Origin: Candidatus Saccharicenans sp.
Lineage (GTDB): Bacteria > Acidobacteriota > Aminicenantia > Aminicenantales > Saccharicenantaceae
Assembly: GCA_024653215.1 (NCBI GenBank)
Contig: JANLFU010000005.1
Location: forward strand, 170,915-234,914
Direction: 5' to 3'
DNA length: 64,000 nt
Shown here: positions 45,388 to 54,502 of the stretch, one piece after another
Position numbering within the stretch: position 1 is the stretch's first letter
Layout: every line of letters starts with the position of its first letter
Program-made: the position numbers and the translations under genes
Notes under the pieces: model-generated
The model's input: only the letters and a program-made list of their open reading frames with translations
Database searches by the model: none
What the model was told of the DNA's origin: nothing

Positions 45388-45999
45388 CTACAGGCTGAAT
45401 CTGACTCCACCGTGGAGGATTCCTTTATACCCACCACCCAATTCGCCAAACAGGGCAATCTTATCCCCTACCCTGAACCCGAGGAGGGTGACGTTAACGG
45501 CCGGCAGCGCATTGGATGAAGTCTCTGTATCTGAATAGCGATACTCACCCTTTCTTATCGTCAACCCGAGGCCGAGCCCGGAATAAAGGCAAAAATTCTT
45601 GCGGTTGATGAAACGGTAATCCAGTTCCACCGCCCCGGTATAGTAATTTTCGGAATAGGTTCCCACCGGCGTGCTGGCCATGGCCAGGTTGCCGGAGGCC
45701 CGGTCGATGGCCAGGGTAAAACCAAAAGCCAGCCTGGAACGACCGGAATACTTGTAGTTCAGGACAATGGCCCCGGGATACTTATTATCAACTTTGGAAG
45801 CCTGGCCGATGGTTATGGTGATCAGCAGGACGTTGGTGAAGATATCGACTATCTGGCTGGAAGTTATCATCCCGTAACCAACCGAGAACTCGTGCCGCTT
45901 GTCCTGGCCGTATGATGGGCCTAGAACAAAGATTACCATCAAGCCCAGCAAGGCCATGGCCGTAATAATCCTGATCCTGCCTGAAGTTGCCTTGACCAT
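45388..45999 (-). CDS. Outer-membrane beta-barrel protein
   Basis: A 203-residue small barrel. Signal peptide (IITAMALLGLMVIFVLGPSYG), then about eight amphipathic strands (HEFSVGYGMITS, AIVLNYKYSG, RLAFGFTLAID, YYTGAVELDYRFI, FCLYSGLGLGLTI, AVNVTLLGFRVG, LFGELGGGYKG) and a C-terminal GVRFSL with the terminal aromatic/hydrophobic pattern recognised by the BAM machinery. Similar to OmpA/OmpW-like small barrels; function unknown. Convergent with the DUF6506-like gene. Confidence 0.75.
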   Translation of the reverse strand: MVKATSGRIRIITAMALLGLMVIFVLGPSYGQDKRHEFSVGYGMITSSQIVDIFTNVLLITITIGQASKVDNKYPGAIVLNYKYSGRSRLAFGFTLAIDRASGNLAMASTPVGTYSENYYTGAVELDYRFINRKNFCLYSGLGLGLTIRKGEYRYSDTETSSNALPAVNVTLLGFRVGDKIALFGELGGGYKGILHGGVRFSL

Positions 46000-46087
46000 T
46001 GTTTCTCCTTTCCAAGATTTTTTTAATAAGGATACAAAAATGAAAATAATATTTTCAAGTTATTTGGTCGGCTGGCCCGGATGACAG

Positions 46088-46116
46088 TTGACAGATATAC
46101 GGCAAATCCTTAAAGT
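46088..46116 (+). promoter_or_regulatory. Promoter of the hybrid histidine kinase
   Basis: TTGACA (46088-46093), 17-bp spacer, TAAAGT (46111-46116). Expected start near 46123, leaving a 12-nt leader with AAGGGA next to the ATG. Confidence 0.6.
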
Positions 46117-46134
46117 TAAGGATGGGCCAAGGGA

Positions 46135-49100
46135 ATGGAAAAAAAAGATCTTAATTCCACTGGAAGAAAGAAAAAAATCCTGCTGGTGGAAGACGATGCC
46201 CTGATTGCCCTGATGGAATCAGAGCTCCTGCAGAGCGGGGGCTATGAGGTGGTAACCGCCCTTAACGGGGAACAGGCTCTGGAGATATTTCGCTCCTCCC
46301 CAGACCTGGACCTGGTACTGATGGATATCGACCTGGGTCCGGGAATGGACGGTGGCGAAACGGCCCGGCGGATGCTGGCTGAAAAAGATATCCCGGTGGT
46401 CTTTATCTCCAGCCACACCGAGCCCGAAATCCTGGCCAAGACCGAAGCCATTACTTCCTACGGCTACATAGTCAAGGGCTACAGCGAAACCGCCCTGTTT
46501 GCCTCTCTCAATATGGCCTTCCGCCTTCATGCCGCCCACCAGGAATTGCTCAAGAAAAAATCCGAGCTGGAGACCCTGGCCGAAAACCTGAGCCAGGCGG
46601 TCAACAAGCTCCTGGAAACCCAGCGGGAACTGCTGGCCCACCAGCAAAAGCTGCAGGCCACCACCGAGCACCTGGAGGCCACCCTGAACTCCCTGCCCGA
46701 CCTGCTGTTCGAACTTGATGAGCAGATGACCATCATCGATGTCAGGGCGCCACGGCCCGAGCTCCTCTACCGCCCCAAGGAAGAGATCATCGGCCGCCGG
46801 ATCAACGAGATCCTTCCCGAGGATGTCTCCAATTCCTTGCAGTTTGCCCTGAAGGAAGCGGTCGAATCCGGCCAGGGCGAGCTCGATTACAGCCTGGACC
46901 TACCCTCGGGCACCCGCTATTTTGAAGCCACCATCAGCCGGAAGGGAGAAAACAGGCCCGGTCAGAACAGGTTCGTAGCCCTGGTCAGGGACATAACCGA
47001 CCGAATCGAAGCTCAACTCGAACAGCAGAAAACAGAAATCAGGTTCTTCCGGCTGTTCCAATCCATGGCCGAGGGGGTGGCCATACACCGCCTGGTTCGA
47101 GATGAAAATGGAGACCCGGTCGATTACCAGCTGCTCGAGGTCAACGAGGCCTATACCAGGCACACTGGAATTTCCAGAGAACAGGCCATCGGCAGGAAGG
47201 CTTCGGAGCTTTACGGTTCTGGAACCCCACCCTTTTTCCGGGAGTACCTGGAATGCCTGGTTACCGGACGCCCGGTGTCTTTTGAATCACACTTCGAGCC
47301 GCTGAAAAGAGATTTCAAGGTAACCGCCTTTCCCATGGGCGAGGACCTGTTTTCGACGGTGTTCGAAGACATTACCGAAAAAAAGAGGGCCGAAATTGAA
47401 CTCAGGGAAAGGGAAGGCCGCTACCGCCTGATCTTCCAGAACACTCCGCTGGGAATCCTGCAGTTTGACCGCAACGGAATCATTACCGACTGCAACGAGG
47501 CCTTCGTCAGAATCATTGGATCCAGCCGCGATGACCTCATCGGCTTTAACATCCTGGAAAGAGTCCGCGATGAAAAAGTCTTAAACGCGGTCAGGGAGGC
47601 CCTGGCCGGCCGGATAGGCTATTACGAAGGAGTGTACCAATCGGTCACCGCCGACAAGGTCACCCCGGCCCGGGGATTTTTTGCCGGGATTTTTGATGCC
47701 GACGGGAACTTCATCAGCGGCATAGGCACTTTCGAAGACTTTACGGAAAGATACAGAATGGAGAGCGCCCTGCGGCAGTCAGAGGCGGTGCTGGAGGCTT
47801 TCCTGGACAGTCCTTCCTTTTCGTTTATCTTTCTGGACCCAACGGGGGGAATACTGAAATTTAACAGAATAGCCAACCTGAGAATGAAGGAGATCCTGGG
47901 CCTTGAATTGCAGGCCGGCCAGAAATTGATTGACCTCCTGCCCGATAAGTTTAAATCGAGCTGTGCTGCCAGCCTGGAAAGAGCCAGATCCGGAGATCAG
48001 GTCAGGGTGGAAAGGGAAATACCCGTGACCGGAGGTGGTTCAGTCTGGTACGAATTTCATCTGGCCCCGGTTTATGGCGGTCCCGGTGAACTGCTTGGTG
48101 TATTTTTCTCAGCCGAAGACATAACCGAACGGAAAAAAGTCGAAGAATCCCTGCGCCAGAGCGAAGAACGATTCCGGACCATCTTTGAATATTCCGGCGC
48201 GGTCATGCTGGTCCTCGACCCCGAGACCGGGAACATTGTCGATGCCAATTACCGGGCCGAGGAGTTCTATGGTTATAGCCGCGAGCAACTTAAAAAACTT
48301 AGCATAAAAAACATCAACACCCTTCCCCCCGACCGAATCGATCAGCTGCTGGTCCAGGCTAAAGACAGGCAAACAAACTATTTCATCTTCCGGCATCGCC
48401 TTGCTTCCGGGGAAATCAGGGACGTCGAAGTCCATTCCCACCCTATCATCTTCGGCGACCGGAAATACCTGCTGTCAATCATCGTGGATATCACCGAGCG
48501 CCTGAAGATAGAGCAGCAATTGAAAAGAGGCATGGAAGAAAAGCAGGCCATACTGAGAGAACTCCAGCACCGCGTCAAGAACACCTTTGCCCTCATCACC
48601 TCCATCATCAGCCTGGAAATCAACCGGACCGGTAAAAAGGAAATCCGGGCTCCCCTGGAAAGTCTGAAAAACCGGATCATTTCCATCTCCCGGGTCTATG
48701 ATATGTTAACACCCGGTGAGAGGTACCAGGAAATCGGCCTGGACCGTTTTCTCGGCGACGTCAGCCAATCGATTCTCAAAGGCTACGCTGCTGCCGGGAT
48801 AAAGCTCGAGCTGGAGCTTCAGCCTGTAAACATCGAGGTGAAAAAGGCTATTCCCCTGGGACTCATCGCCACCGAGATCATCACCAATTCTCTAAAATAT
48901 GCTTTTGGCGATAGAAAAAAAGGAGAAATCAGGCTCAAGCTGGAGAAACTGGACGACCGGCTGGCTCTGGAAATTTCAGATAACGGCGCCGGCCTGTCCG
49001 AAGATTTCTTCGCTTCACCCTCTTCCGGGCTGGGCCAGGAAATAATAAAAGCCCTGGCCGAACAGCTGGAAGCTGAGCTGGAAATTAAATCCCGGCCGGG

Positions 49101-49137
49101 GCAGGGCACCTTATTCCGTCTGACCATGCCAGCCTGA
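46135..49137 (+). CDS. Receiver-PAS(x5)-histidine kinase
   Basis: A 1000-residue cytoplasmic signalling protein. Residues 14-130 are a receiver domain (ILLVEDD, phospho-Asp64 in VLMDIDLG, and Lys in YIVKGY). A coiled coil is followed by five PAS modules (about 180-300, 300-425, 425-545, 545-665, 675-795). The C-terminal kinase is the HisKA_2 type: His812 in ELQHRVKNTFALI, then an HATPase with ATEIITNSLKYAF (N box), ISDNGAGL (G1) and SGLGQEIIKALAEQL. There is no membrane segment, so it senses an internal signal or another kinase. The N-terminal receiver makes it a phosphorelay node. No cognate regulator is adjacent. Confidence 0.9.
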   Translation: MEKKDLNSTGRKKKILLVEDDALIALMESELLQSGGYEVVTALNGEQALEIFRSSPDLDLVLMDIDLGPGMDGGETARRMLAEKDIPVVFISSHTEPEILAKTEAITSYGYIVKGYSETALFASLNMAFRLHAAHQELLKKKSELETLAENLSQAVNKLLETQRELLAHQQKLQATTEHLEATLNSLPDLLFELDEQMTIIDVRAPRPELLYRPKEEIIGRRINEILPEDVSNSLQFALKEAVESGQGELDYSLDLPSGTRYFEATISRKGENRPGQNRFVALVRDITDRIEAQLEQQKTEIRFFRLFQSMAEGVAIHRLVRDENGDPVDYQLLEVNEAYTRHTGISREQAIGRKASELYGSGTPPFFREYLECLVTGRPVSFESHFEPLKRDFKVTAFPMGEDLFSTVFEDITEKKRAEIELREREGRYRLIFQNTPLGILQFDRNGIITDCNEAFVRIIGSSRDDLIGFNILERVRDEKVLNAVREALAGRIGYYEGVYQSVTADKVTPARGFFAGIFDADGNFISGIGTFEDFTERYRMESALRQSEAVLEAFLDSPSFSFIFLDPTGGILKFNRIANLRMKEILGLELQAGQKLIDLLPDKFKSSCAASLERARSGDQVRVEREIPVTGGGSVWYEFHLAPVYGGPGELLGVFFSAEDITERKKVEESLRQSEERFRTIFEYSGAVMLVLDPETGNIVDANYRAEEFYGYSREQLKKLSIKNINTLPPDRIDQLLVQAKDRQTNYFIFRHRLASGEIRDVEVHSHPIIFGDRKYLLSIIVDITERLKIEQQLKRGMEEKQAILRELQHRVKNTFALITSIISLEINRTGKKEIRAPLESLKNRIISISRVYDMLTPGERYQEIGLDRFLGDVSQSILKGYAAAGIKLELELQPVNIEVKKAIPLGLIATEIITNSLKYAFGDRKKGEIRLKLEKLDDRLALEISDNGAGLSEDFFASPSSGLGQEIIKALAEQLEAELEIKSRPGQGTLFRLTMPA

Positions 49138-49293
49138 TTTATTAAAGCTTGAACCCGGGCCGCCACTGAAAACAGTCCTTATTATTGATGCCGAGTTTTC
49201 CATTAAGGTCTTATGGCAACGGGCCTGAGGAGCACTACCGCCATTATGAAATCCCGTCCCCTGCCTTCATTTATTAAAAGAATAAACAACAAT

Positions 49294-51615
49294 TCACAGT
49301 CTTTTCATTCCGGAGCTGACCAGCTTTCTCATGAACCTAACCGCCCGGTCGCAGCGCCGGAAAACCGGAAGACCATTACTTTCCAGGTGCTGGCATAGCG
49401 GGTCATAGAGCCGGCCGGCATCAATGTTAACCACGAAAGGCTTCTCGGTCGTCCGGAATAGTTTTATCAGCCTGTCAGCCAGACTGTTGGCCGCGAAAAT
49501 ATTTTCGCGGTGGCCTTCCCCGGGGGGAAGGGTCTGCAGGGCCGCCGTCATCGGGACGCAGGACACCACGGCACAATCAACATTGGGGTCTTCCAGCAGG
49601 GCCTGGACGCAGCCACAGAAGGTAGCATCATCGGCCATGGGGGTAACGTCCAGGGGGTTGTGAACATCCTGCAACCGGTCAATCCCCAGGGGCTGCAGCA
49701 CTTTCAATATTCTGGCCACGCTGTCGGCAGAAAACTCCGGCAATACCAGCTGGCCATCCTCGCCCTTGAGGTTGTCGGCCATGATGACCGACTCGAAGCC
49801 GGCGTTGGAGACGAGACCCACCCGGTTGCCGGAGATTCTTTTGCCGGCCAGCAGGATCAGGCCGCTGATGTAGTTCTCAAATTCGTCTATGGTTTCGGCC
49901 ACCAGGACTCCGGCCTGACTCAGCAGGTTCTTGCCCACCGCATAATCGCCGGCCACCGAGGCCGTATGGCTGGCGGTGGCCTTCTGCCCTTCAGGACTTC
50001 GCCCGGACTTATAAACCAGGACTTTCTGGCCGGCCTTAATGGCCTTTCTGGCCCCCTCGAGGAACCTCCAGCCGTCTCCCGGCTTCAGGCCCTCGGCATA
50101 AACCGCAATAATCTTAACTTCCGGGCGTCCCTGGAGATAGTTCAGGTAATCCCCCAGGGTCAGGTCCAGCTGGTTGCCTACCGAGATGGCATAGAGAGGC
50201 TCGAACCTGTCCTGGTTACTCATCCGGGAGAGCATGAAGGCCCCGCTCTGGCTGATAACGGCCAGCCCGGCCTGGAGACCGGAGGGCCTCTGGAATTTAT
50301 ACCCGGGAATAAAGGTGCTGTCATATTTCCCCGGAACGGAAATAATGCCCAGGCAATTTCCACCGTTTATAACTGGAGCCGGTTTTCCCTGCCTTCGTCT
50401 TTCACGGAGCAGGCTCCGAATGTCAGCCTCGATGCTCTGGGTCCCGGCTTTCTCCCCCAGACCGCCGGCAATGACTATGACCGACCGCGCCTTCTCCAGG
50501 TCCACCAGGTCTTTCATCACCGGGTAGACGAAGTCGGCCCCCAGGGTTAAGATGAACAGGTCGACCGTTTCGGGTAGCGAGGCCACATCCGGAAAGCAGC
50601 GGCAGCCCTCAATGCTTTCCAGGCCGGGTTTTACCACGAAAATCTTCTCGCGGGGAAAGCCGTTCTGAATGATGTTATTGAGGATGATATGGCCCACGTT
50701 CATCTTTTCGGAGACACCGATGATGGCAATGCTCTCCGGTTCCAGGAGTCGTTTTATCTGCTCCACCGGCCTGTCCGCTGGTTCCAGTTTCTGGCGCGAA
50801 AACCGGCACAGCCCGTCCAGGGGAAGGACATTTCCCCGCCTTATGACCAGCGGGTTGACCTCGAGTTCCTCCAGGGTAAATTCTTCTTTATGGTTAAATG
50901 GAGAAAACTCGGCGGCCAGCTTCTGGAAGACTTCAATCGCCCTGACCAGGACTTCCGGCCTGACCACAGCCCGTCGTCCCCGGAAGTCGCTGGCAATTTT
51001 TCCGAAAACGGCCAGGGGCTCAAGGACCGGAAGCATGGCCCGGGCCGCCAGGCCTTCGTAGGGCAGGATGGCCAGGCTATGTCCTTCTTTCAGGTGAGCA
51101 TTCAGGTATTCCACGTCCAGGCCGCCGCCGCCAAAGGTCACCACCGGCCCGAAGTCTTTTGAGACCCTGAGTCCCAGCAGCAACTCCGAACCGAGACCCA
51201 CCTGTTCAAAATAAACCAGCTCGGCCAAAAGGACCCCGCGGATTGAAGCCGCCACTTCTTCCGGAGAAACCTTGTTCTGACCGAACAGGCGGCTGTACCT
51301 GGCAGGAATCTCGGCATACATCTTCTCAACCGCAGCCCGAACTTCTTTCAGGCTGGCCCGGACTATGGCCACTCCGCCCACGTCAGATTTATGCAGGATG
51401 AGCGGGGAAACAATTTTGACCACCACCCGCTCCGTTCCCAGCCTTTTTAGACCGGCTGCGCTAAGCGACTTGCCCCTCGGGATAAAGATATGCCTGGGTA
51501 CCGACAGACCGCGGGCTCTCAGCAGCCTGTATACCTCTGGCTCCAGCAAAAAATAACGGCCTTCTTTCTCTGCCTTTTTCAGGATTGAGCTGACAACCTT
51601 GGTGCTATCTTTCAT
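49294..51615 (-). CDS. ADP-forming acyl-CoA synthetase, fused subunits
   Basis: A 773-residue acetate--CoA ligase (ADP-forming)-type enzyme making ATP from acyl-CoA + ADP + phosphate. Order is beta first: ATP-grasp domain (about 1-240, VVVKIVSPLILHKSDVGGV), then CoA-binding (SIAIIGVSEKMNVGHIIL) and ligase domains (AVISQSGAFMLSRM, ISVGNQLDLTLGDYLNYL). The His in KATASHTASVAGD corresponds to the phosphorylated histidine region of these enzymes. Known enzymes of this kind sit downstream of 2-oxoacid:ferredoxin oxidoreductases, and here it follows iorB by 52 bp, so the preferred substrate may be an arylacetyl-CoA. Confidence 0.9.
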   Translation of the reverse strand: MKDSTKVVSSILKKAEKEGRYFLLEPEVYRLLRARGLSVPRHIFIPRGKSLSAAGLKRLGTERVVVKIVSPLILHKSDVGGVAIVRASLKEVRAAVEKMYAEIPARYSRLFGQNKVSPEEVAASIRGVLLAELVYFEQVGLGSELLLGLRVSKDFGPVVTFGGGGLDVEYLNAHLKEGHSLAILPYEGLAARAMLPVLEPLAVFGKIASDFRGRRAVVRPEVLVRAIEVFQKLAAEFSPFNHKEEFTLEELEVNPLVIRRGNVLPLDGLCRFSRQKLEPADRPVEQIKRLLEPESIAIIGVSEKMNVGHIILNNIIQNGFPREKIFVVKPGLESIEGCRCFPDVASLPETVDLFILTLGADFVYPVMKDLVDLEKARSVIVIAGGLGEKAGTQSIEADIRSLLRERRRQGKPAPVINGGNCLGIISVPGKYDSTFIPGYKFQRPSGLQAGLAVISQSGAFMLSRMSNQDRFEPLYAISVGNQLDLTLGDYLNYLQGRPEVKIIAVYAEGLKPGDGWRFLEGARKAIKAGQKVLVYKSGRSPEGQKATASHTASVAGDYAVGKNLLSQAGVLVAETIDEFENYISGLILLAGKRISGNRVGLVSNAGFESVIMADNLKGEDGQLVLPEFSADSVARILKVLQPLGIDRLQDVHNPLDVTPMADDATFCGCVQALLEDPNVDCAVVSCVPMTAALQTLPPGEGHRENIFAANSLADRLIKLFRTTEKPFVVNIDAGRLYDPLCQHLESNGLPVFRRCDRAVRFMRKLVSSGMKRL

Positions 51616-51667
51616 TTCCTATCCCCTCTCTGAAAATCCTGGCCTTCAAGCGGCCTGGCTTTCCCCC

Positions 51668-52243
51668 TCAGGCCCTGGCTGCCTGCCGGCCCAGGTCGAA
51701 GGCCTTGAGGTTGGTCTGGACAATCTGAGGTCCCCTCTTTTCGAACAGGACCTGGATGTATTTTTTTAAAGAATCTTCTTTTAGTGGCAGGAAAACAGAA
51801 GCGGCTCCCAGCATAACCATGTTCTGGGCCCGGACGCTGCCGGCTTCCCTGGCCAGCTTCTCCGAATCGATCAGGACATGAACCGGGGCTTTCTTTATCT
51901 CCCGGAACACCTCTTCCAGCACCGGATAGTCCGAGATATTGGTATAGGGCGTGCTGCTGGAGACCACAGCCCCGTCCGGCTTCAGGTATTCAAAGTAGCG
52001 CAGTGTTTCCAGCGGTTCCACGCTCAGGATCATGTCGGCCTGGCCCAGGGGAATCAGGTCGCTGTAGATCTGGCCGTCGGCCAGGCGAAGGTGGGATTGC
52101 ACCGCTCCTCCCCTCTGGGACATGCCATGAACCTCGGCCTGCTTGAAAAAAAGTCCCTCTTCCAGGGCGGCATTGTCGATCACAAAAGCAATGGACAGGA
52201 TCCCCTGTCCCCCGACACCGGCCAGGATGATATCGTACTTCAT
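51668..52243 (-). CDS. iorB: Indolepyruvate:ferredoxin oxidoreductase, beta subunit
   Basis: A 191-residue gamma/beta-type subunit of the 2-oxoacid:ferredoxin oxidoreductase family. MKYDIILAGVGGQGILSIA is the conserved N-terminus, followed by AEVHGMSQRGGAV, SDLIPLGQADMILSVEPLETLRYF and SVRAQNMVMLGA. It works with IorA to convert aromatic 2-oxoacids (indole-, phenyl-, hydroxyphenylpyruvate) and CoA to aryl-acetyl-CoA and reduced ferredoxin. The ATG at 52243 has GAGGAG 6 nt upstream, inside the end of iorA; the genes are 2 bp apart. Confidence 0.92.
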   Translation of the reverse strand: MKYDIILAGVGGQGILSIAFVIDNAALEEGLFFKQAEVHGMSQRGGAVQSHLRLADGQIYSDLIPLGQADMILSVEPLETLRYFEYLKPDGAVVSSSTPYTNISDYPVLEEVFREIKKAPVHVLIDSEKLAREAGSVRAQNMVMLGAASVFLPLKEDSLKKYIQVLFEKRGPQIVQTNLKAFDLGRQAARA

Positions 52244-52245
52244 TG

Positions 52246-53844
52246 TTAACTCCTCTTTTTCTCGCCCACGATCTGGATGCATTCCCGGCGGGCGATTATG
52301 ACCGAAAGACCTTGATGGGATAGTTCTTCCTTAATCACCTTGACGTTTTCCTGGTGATTCTTGGGCAGCGGCACGATGACCCTCAGGTGGTTCGGTTCAA
52401 CACCGAGGCCGGCCACCAGGCGGTCGAGCGGCTCCCCGGTTCCAAAGCTGGGCTGGGTGCCGGTCATGGCCACCGTTCCGTTGTCCAGGATGATGACCGT
52501 CATGGCCGTGTTGGAGTGAACGGCATCGAGCAGCGGGGTTATTCCGGAGTGGGCAAAGGTGGAATCACCGATGACCGCCACCGAGGGATGAATGCCGGCT
52601 TCTGCCCCGCCCTTGGCCATGGAAACGCTGGCTCCCATGCAGACGCAGGTCTGGATGGCATTGTAAGGCGGAAGGGCCCCCAGGGTATAACAGCCTATGT
52701 CAGAGAAGACCACCGGGCGGGGAAACTCCCTGATGGCCTCATTCAGGGCTTTATAGGTATCGGCATGGGGACAGCCCACGCAGAGTTGCGGGGGTCTGCC
52801 CGCCAGCTTGAAATCCCCGGTCTTCAATCCGGTTCTTTCGGGTAAGCCCAGGGCCCTGGCCACCAGGTCCGGAGTAAGCTCACCTGTGGCCGGCAGGCTT
52901 CCGTCCATCTTGCCCCGGATTTTCTTTCCGGGAATTCCGACCACCCCGAGCAGAAATCTTTCAATGAAGGGATAACCTTCTTCGATCACCAGGATCTCGT
53001 CCACCTGCTCGATCAGCCGACGGAGCCTGGCCACGGGAAAGGGATAGGTGGATACCTTAAGGTATGAGGGCTCGGCCGGAAGGGCTGCGGCCACTTCCTT
53101 GAAATAGTTATAGGCAATTCCAGAAACCACCACCCCAAGCCGTCCCCCCGAGGGGTTCAGCACCAGCTGGTTGTAACCGCTATTTTCGGAATATTCCAGC
53201 AACTCTTTCTGCCTGTCCAGGAGAATCCTGAAACGTCGCCGGGCATTTCCCGGAAGCAGGGTCCAGTCCTGCCAGGTACCATAGGGAAGATCCTTATTCT
53301 GCTCGCGGGGCGCAGCCGTCTCCACCGAAGACCGGCTGTGAGCCAGACGGGTCACCAGCCTGATCATTACCGGGATTCTGAACTTTTCGGACAGGTCAAA
53401 AGCCTCCCTGGTCATGTTATAGGCTTCCTGGTGGCTGGTCGGCTCCAGGCAGAGAATACGGGCAAAATCAGCATAATAGCGACTGTCCTGCTCGTCCTGG
53501 GAAGAATGCATGCCCGGGTCGTCGGCCACCACCACCACCAGGCCTCCGTTGGCCCCGGTGATGGCCGAATTGATGAAAGGATCGGCAGCCACGTTGAGGC
53601 CGACATGCTTGAAGGAAACCATGGCCCGCTTGCCGGCAAAGGACACCCCCAGGGCTTCCTCGCAGGCCACCTTTTCATTGACACACCACTTGGCCGTGAA
53701 CTTCCGGCCGCCTTCTGAATTCCTGATCAGGAACTCCATTATTTCCGAGGCCGGTGTGCCCGGGTAGGAATAGGCAGCGGTCAGCCCGGCCTGGATGGCG
53801 GCCAGGGCCACCGCCTCGTCACCGAGAAGGACAACTTTTTCCAT
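52246..53844 (-). CDS. iorA: Indolepyruvate:ferredoxin oxidoreductase, alpha subunit, lacking the C-terminal ferredoxin domain
   Basis: A 532-residue TPP-dependent catalytic subunit. VVLLGDEAVALAAIQAGLTAAYSYPGTPASEI opens the pyrimidine domain; LCVGCPHADTYKALN, FSDIGCYTLG, GDSTFAHSGI and LDNGTVAMTGTQPS form the TPP pyrophosphate domain. Typical IorA ends with two CxxCxxC clusters (about 60-80 residues). Here the protein stops at CIQIVGEKKRS with no Cys-rich tail, and no separate ferredoxin gene follows, so electrons must leave by another route. AAAGGAT precedes the ATG. First gene of the iorA-iorB-acd unit. Confidence 0.9.
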   Translation of the reverse strand: MEKVVLLGDEAVALAAIQAGLTAAYSYPGTPASEIMEFLIRNSEGGRKFTAKWCVNEKVACEEALGVSFAGKRAMVSFKHVGLNVAADPFINSAITGANGGLVVVVADDPGMHSSQDEQDSRYYADFARILCLEPTSHQEAYNMTREAFDLSEKFRIPVMIRLVTRLAHSRSSVETAAPREQNKDLPYGTWQDWTLLPGNARRRFRILLDRQKELLEYSENSGYNQLVLNPSGGRLGVVVSGIAYNYFKEVAAALPAEPSYLKVSTYPFPVARLRRLIEQVDEILVIEEGYPFIERFLLGVVGIPGKKIRGKMDGSLPATGELTPDLVARALGLPERTGLKTGDFKLAGRPPQLCVGCPHADTYKALNEAIREFPRPVVFSDIGCYTLGALPPYNAIQTCVCMGASVSMAKGGAEAGIHPSVAVIGDSTFAHSGITPLLDAVHSNTAMTVIILDNGTVAMTGTQPSFGTGEPLDRLVAGLGVEPNHLRVIVPLPKNHQENVKVIKEELSHQGLSVIIARRECIQIVGEKKRS

Positions 53845-53935
53845 GGTATAAATCCTTTTTTAATTATTTTACGGAAACTGACAGATTAGCCCTTAGCATA
53901 CAATTTAACCTGAAAAGCTGTCAAGAAAATAAGAT

Positions 53936-53964
53936 TTGCCCCATCTCTACTATTCCGATAGAAT
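53936..53964 (+). promoter_or_regulatory. Promoter of the Rrf2-resB-ccsA unit
   Basis: TTGCCC (53936-53941), 17-bp spacer, TAGAAT (53959-53964). Downstream AT-rich sequence (GGTAAATTAGATAATGG) could hold an Rrf2 autoregulatory site. Confidence 0.5.
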
Positions 53965-54033
53965 TATGGTAAATTAGATAATGGTTGTTGCACAGGATCC
54001 CGGTCGGAGTTACCGCCCGGGAAGGAGGCTCAG

Positions 54034-54486
54034 ATGTTCAGAATTTCCACCAAGGGACGCTACGGCACCAGGTTGATGCTCAACCTGGCCCTCCACTACC
54101 AGGAAAGCTCCCCGGCCCGTTCCCTGAAAGAGGTGGCCGAGGAAGAGGACATTTCCATCCGTTACCTGGAACAGATCATCATCCCGCTCCGCGACCACCG
54201 GCTGGTCAAGAGCCAGAGGGGAGCCGGCGGCGGCTACACCCTGTCCAGGCCCCCGGCCGCCATCAGGTTGAGCGAGGTTCTGCAGGCGGTTGAAGGCAAC
54301 TGCTGCCTGGTGGAATGCGTGGAAGACAGGAACAATTGCGCCCGCTCCAGCTACTGCGCCGCCCACGAAATCTGGAAAGAGGGAACCGCGGTCATGAAGA
54401 ACTATTTTGACTCGGTCAGCCTGCAGGACATGGTCAGGATTGCCGAGAAGAAGAGCCGCCGCAAGCCCAGAAGTCCCCGGGGCTGA
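54034..54486 (+). CDS. Rrf2-family transcriptional regulator, probable Fe-S sensor
   Basis: A 150-residue winged-helix regulator. The N-terminus STKGRYGTRLMLNLALHY and the recognition helix/wing LVKSQRGAGGGYTLSRP are typical of IscR/Rrf2. Cys95, Cys102 and Cys108 (C-x6-C-x5-C) lie where IscR binds its 2Fe-2S cluster, so it should respond to Fe-S, oxygen or NO. AAGGAGG is 6 nt before the ATG. It is 16 bp upstream of resB and probably controls the cytochrome c genes, and perhaps the divergent iorA unit. Confidence 0.9.
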   Translation: MFRISTKGRYGTRLMLNLALHYQESSPARSLKEVAEEEDISIRYLEQIIIPLRDHRLVKSQRGAGGGYTLSRPPAAIRLSEVLQAVEGNCCLVECVEDRNNCARSSYCAAHEIWKEGTAVMKNYFDSVSLQDMVRIAEKKSRRKPRSPRG

Positions 54487-54502
54487 AAGTTTTTAACCCG
54501 AG

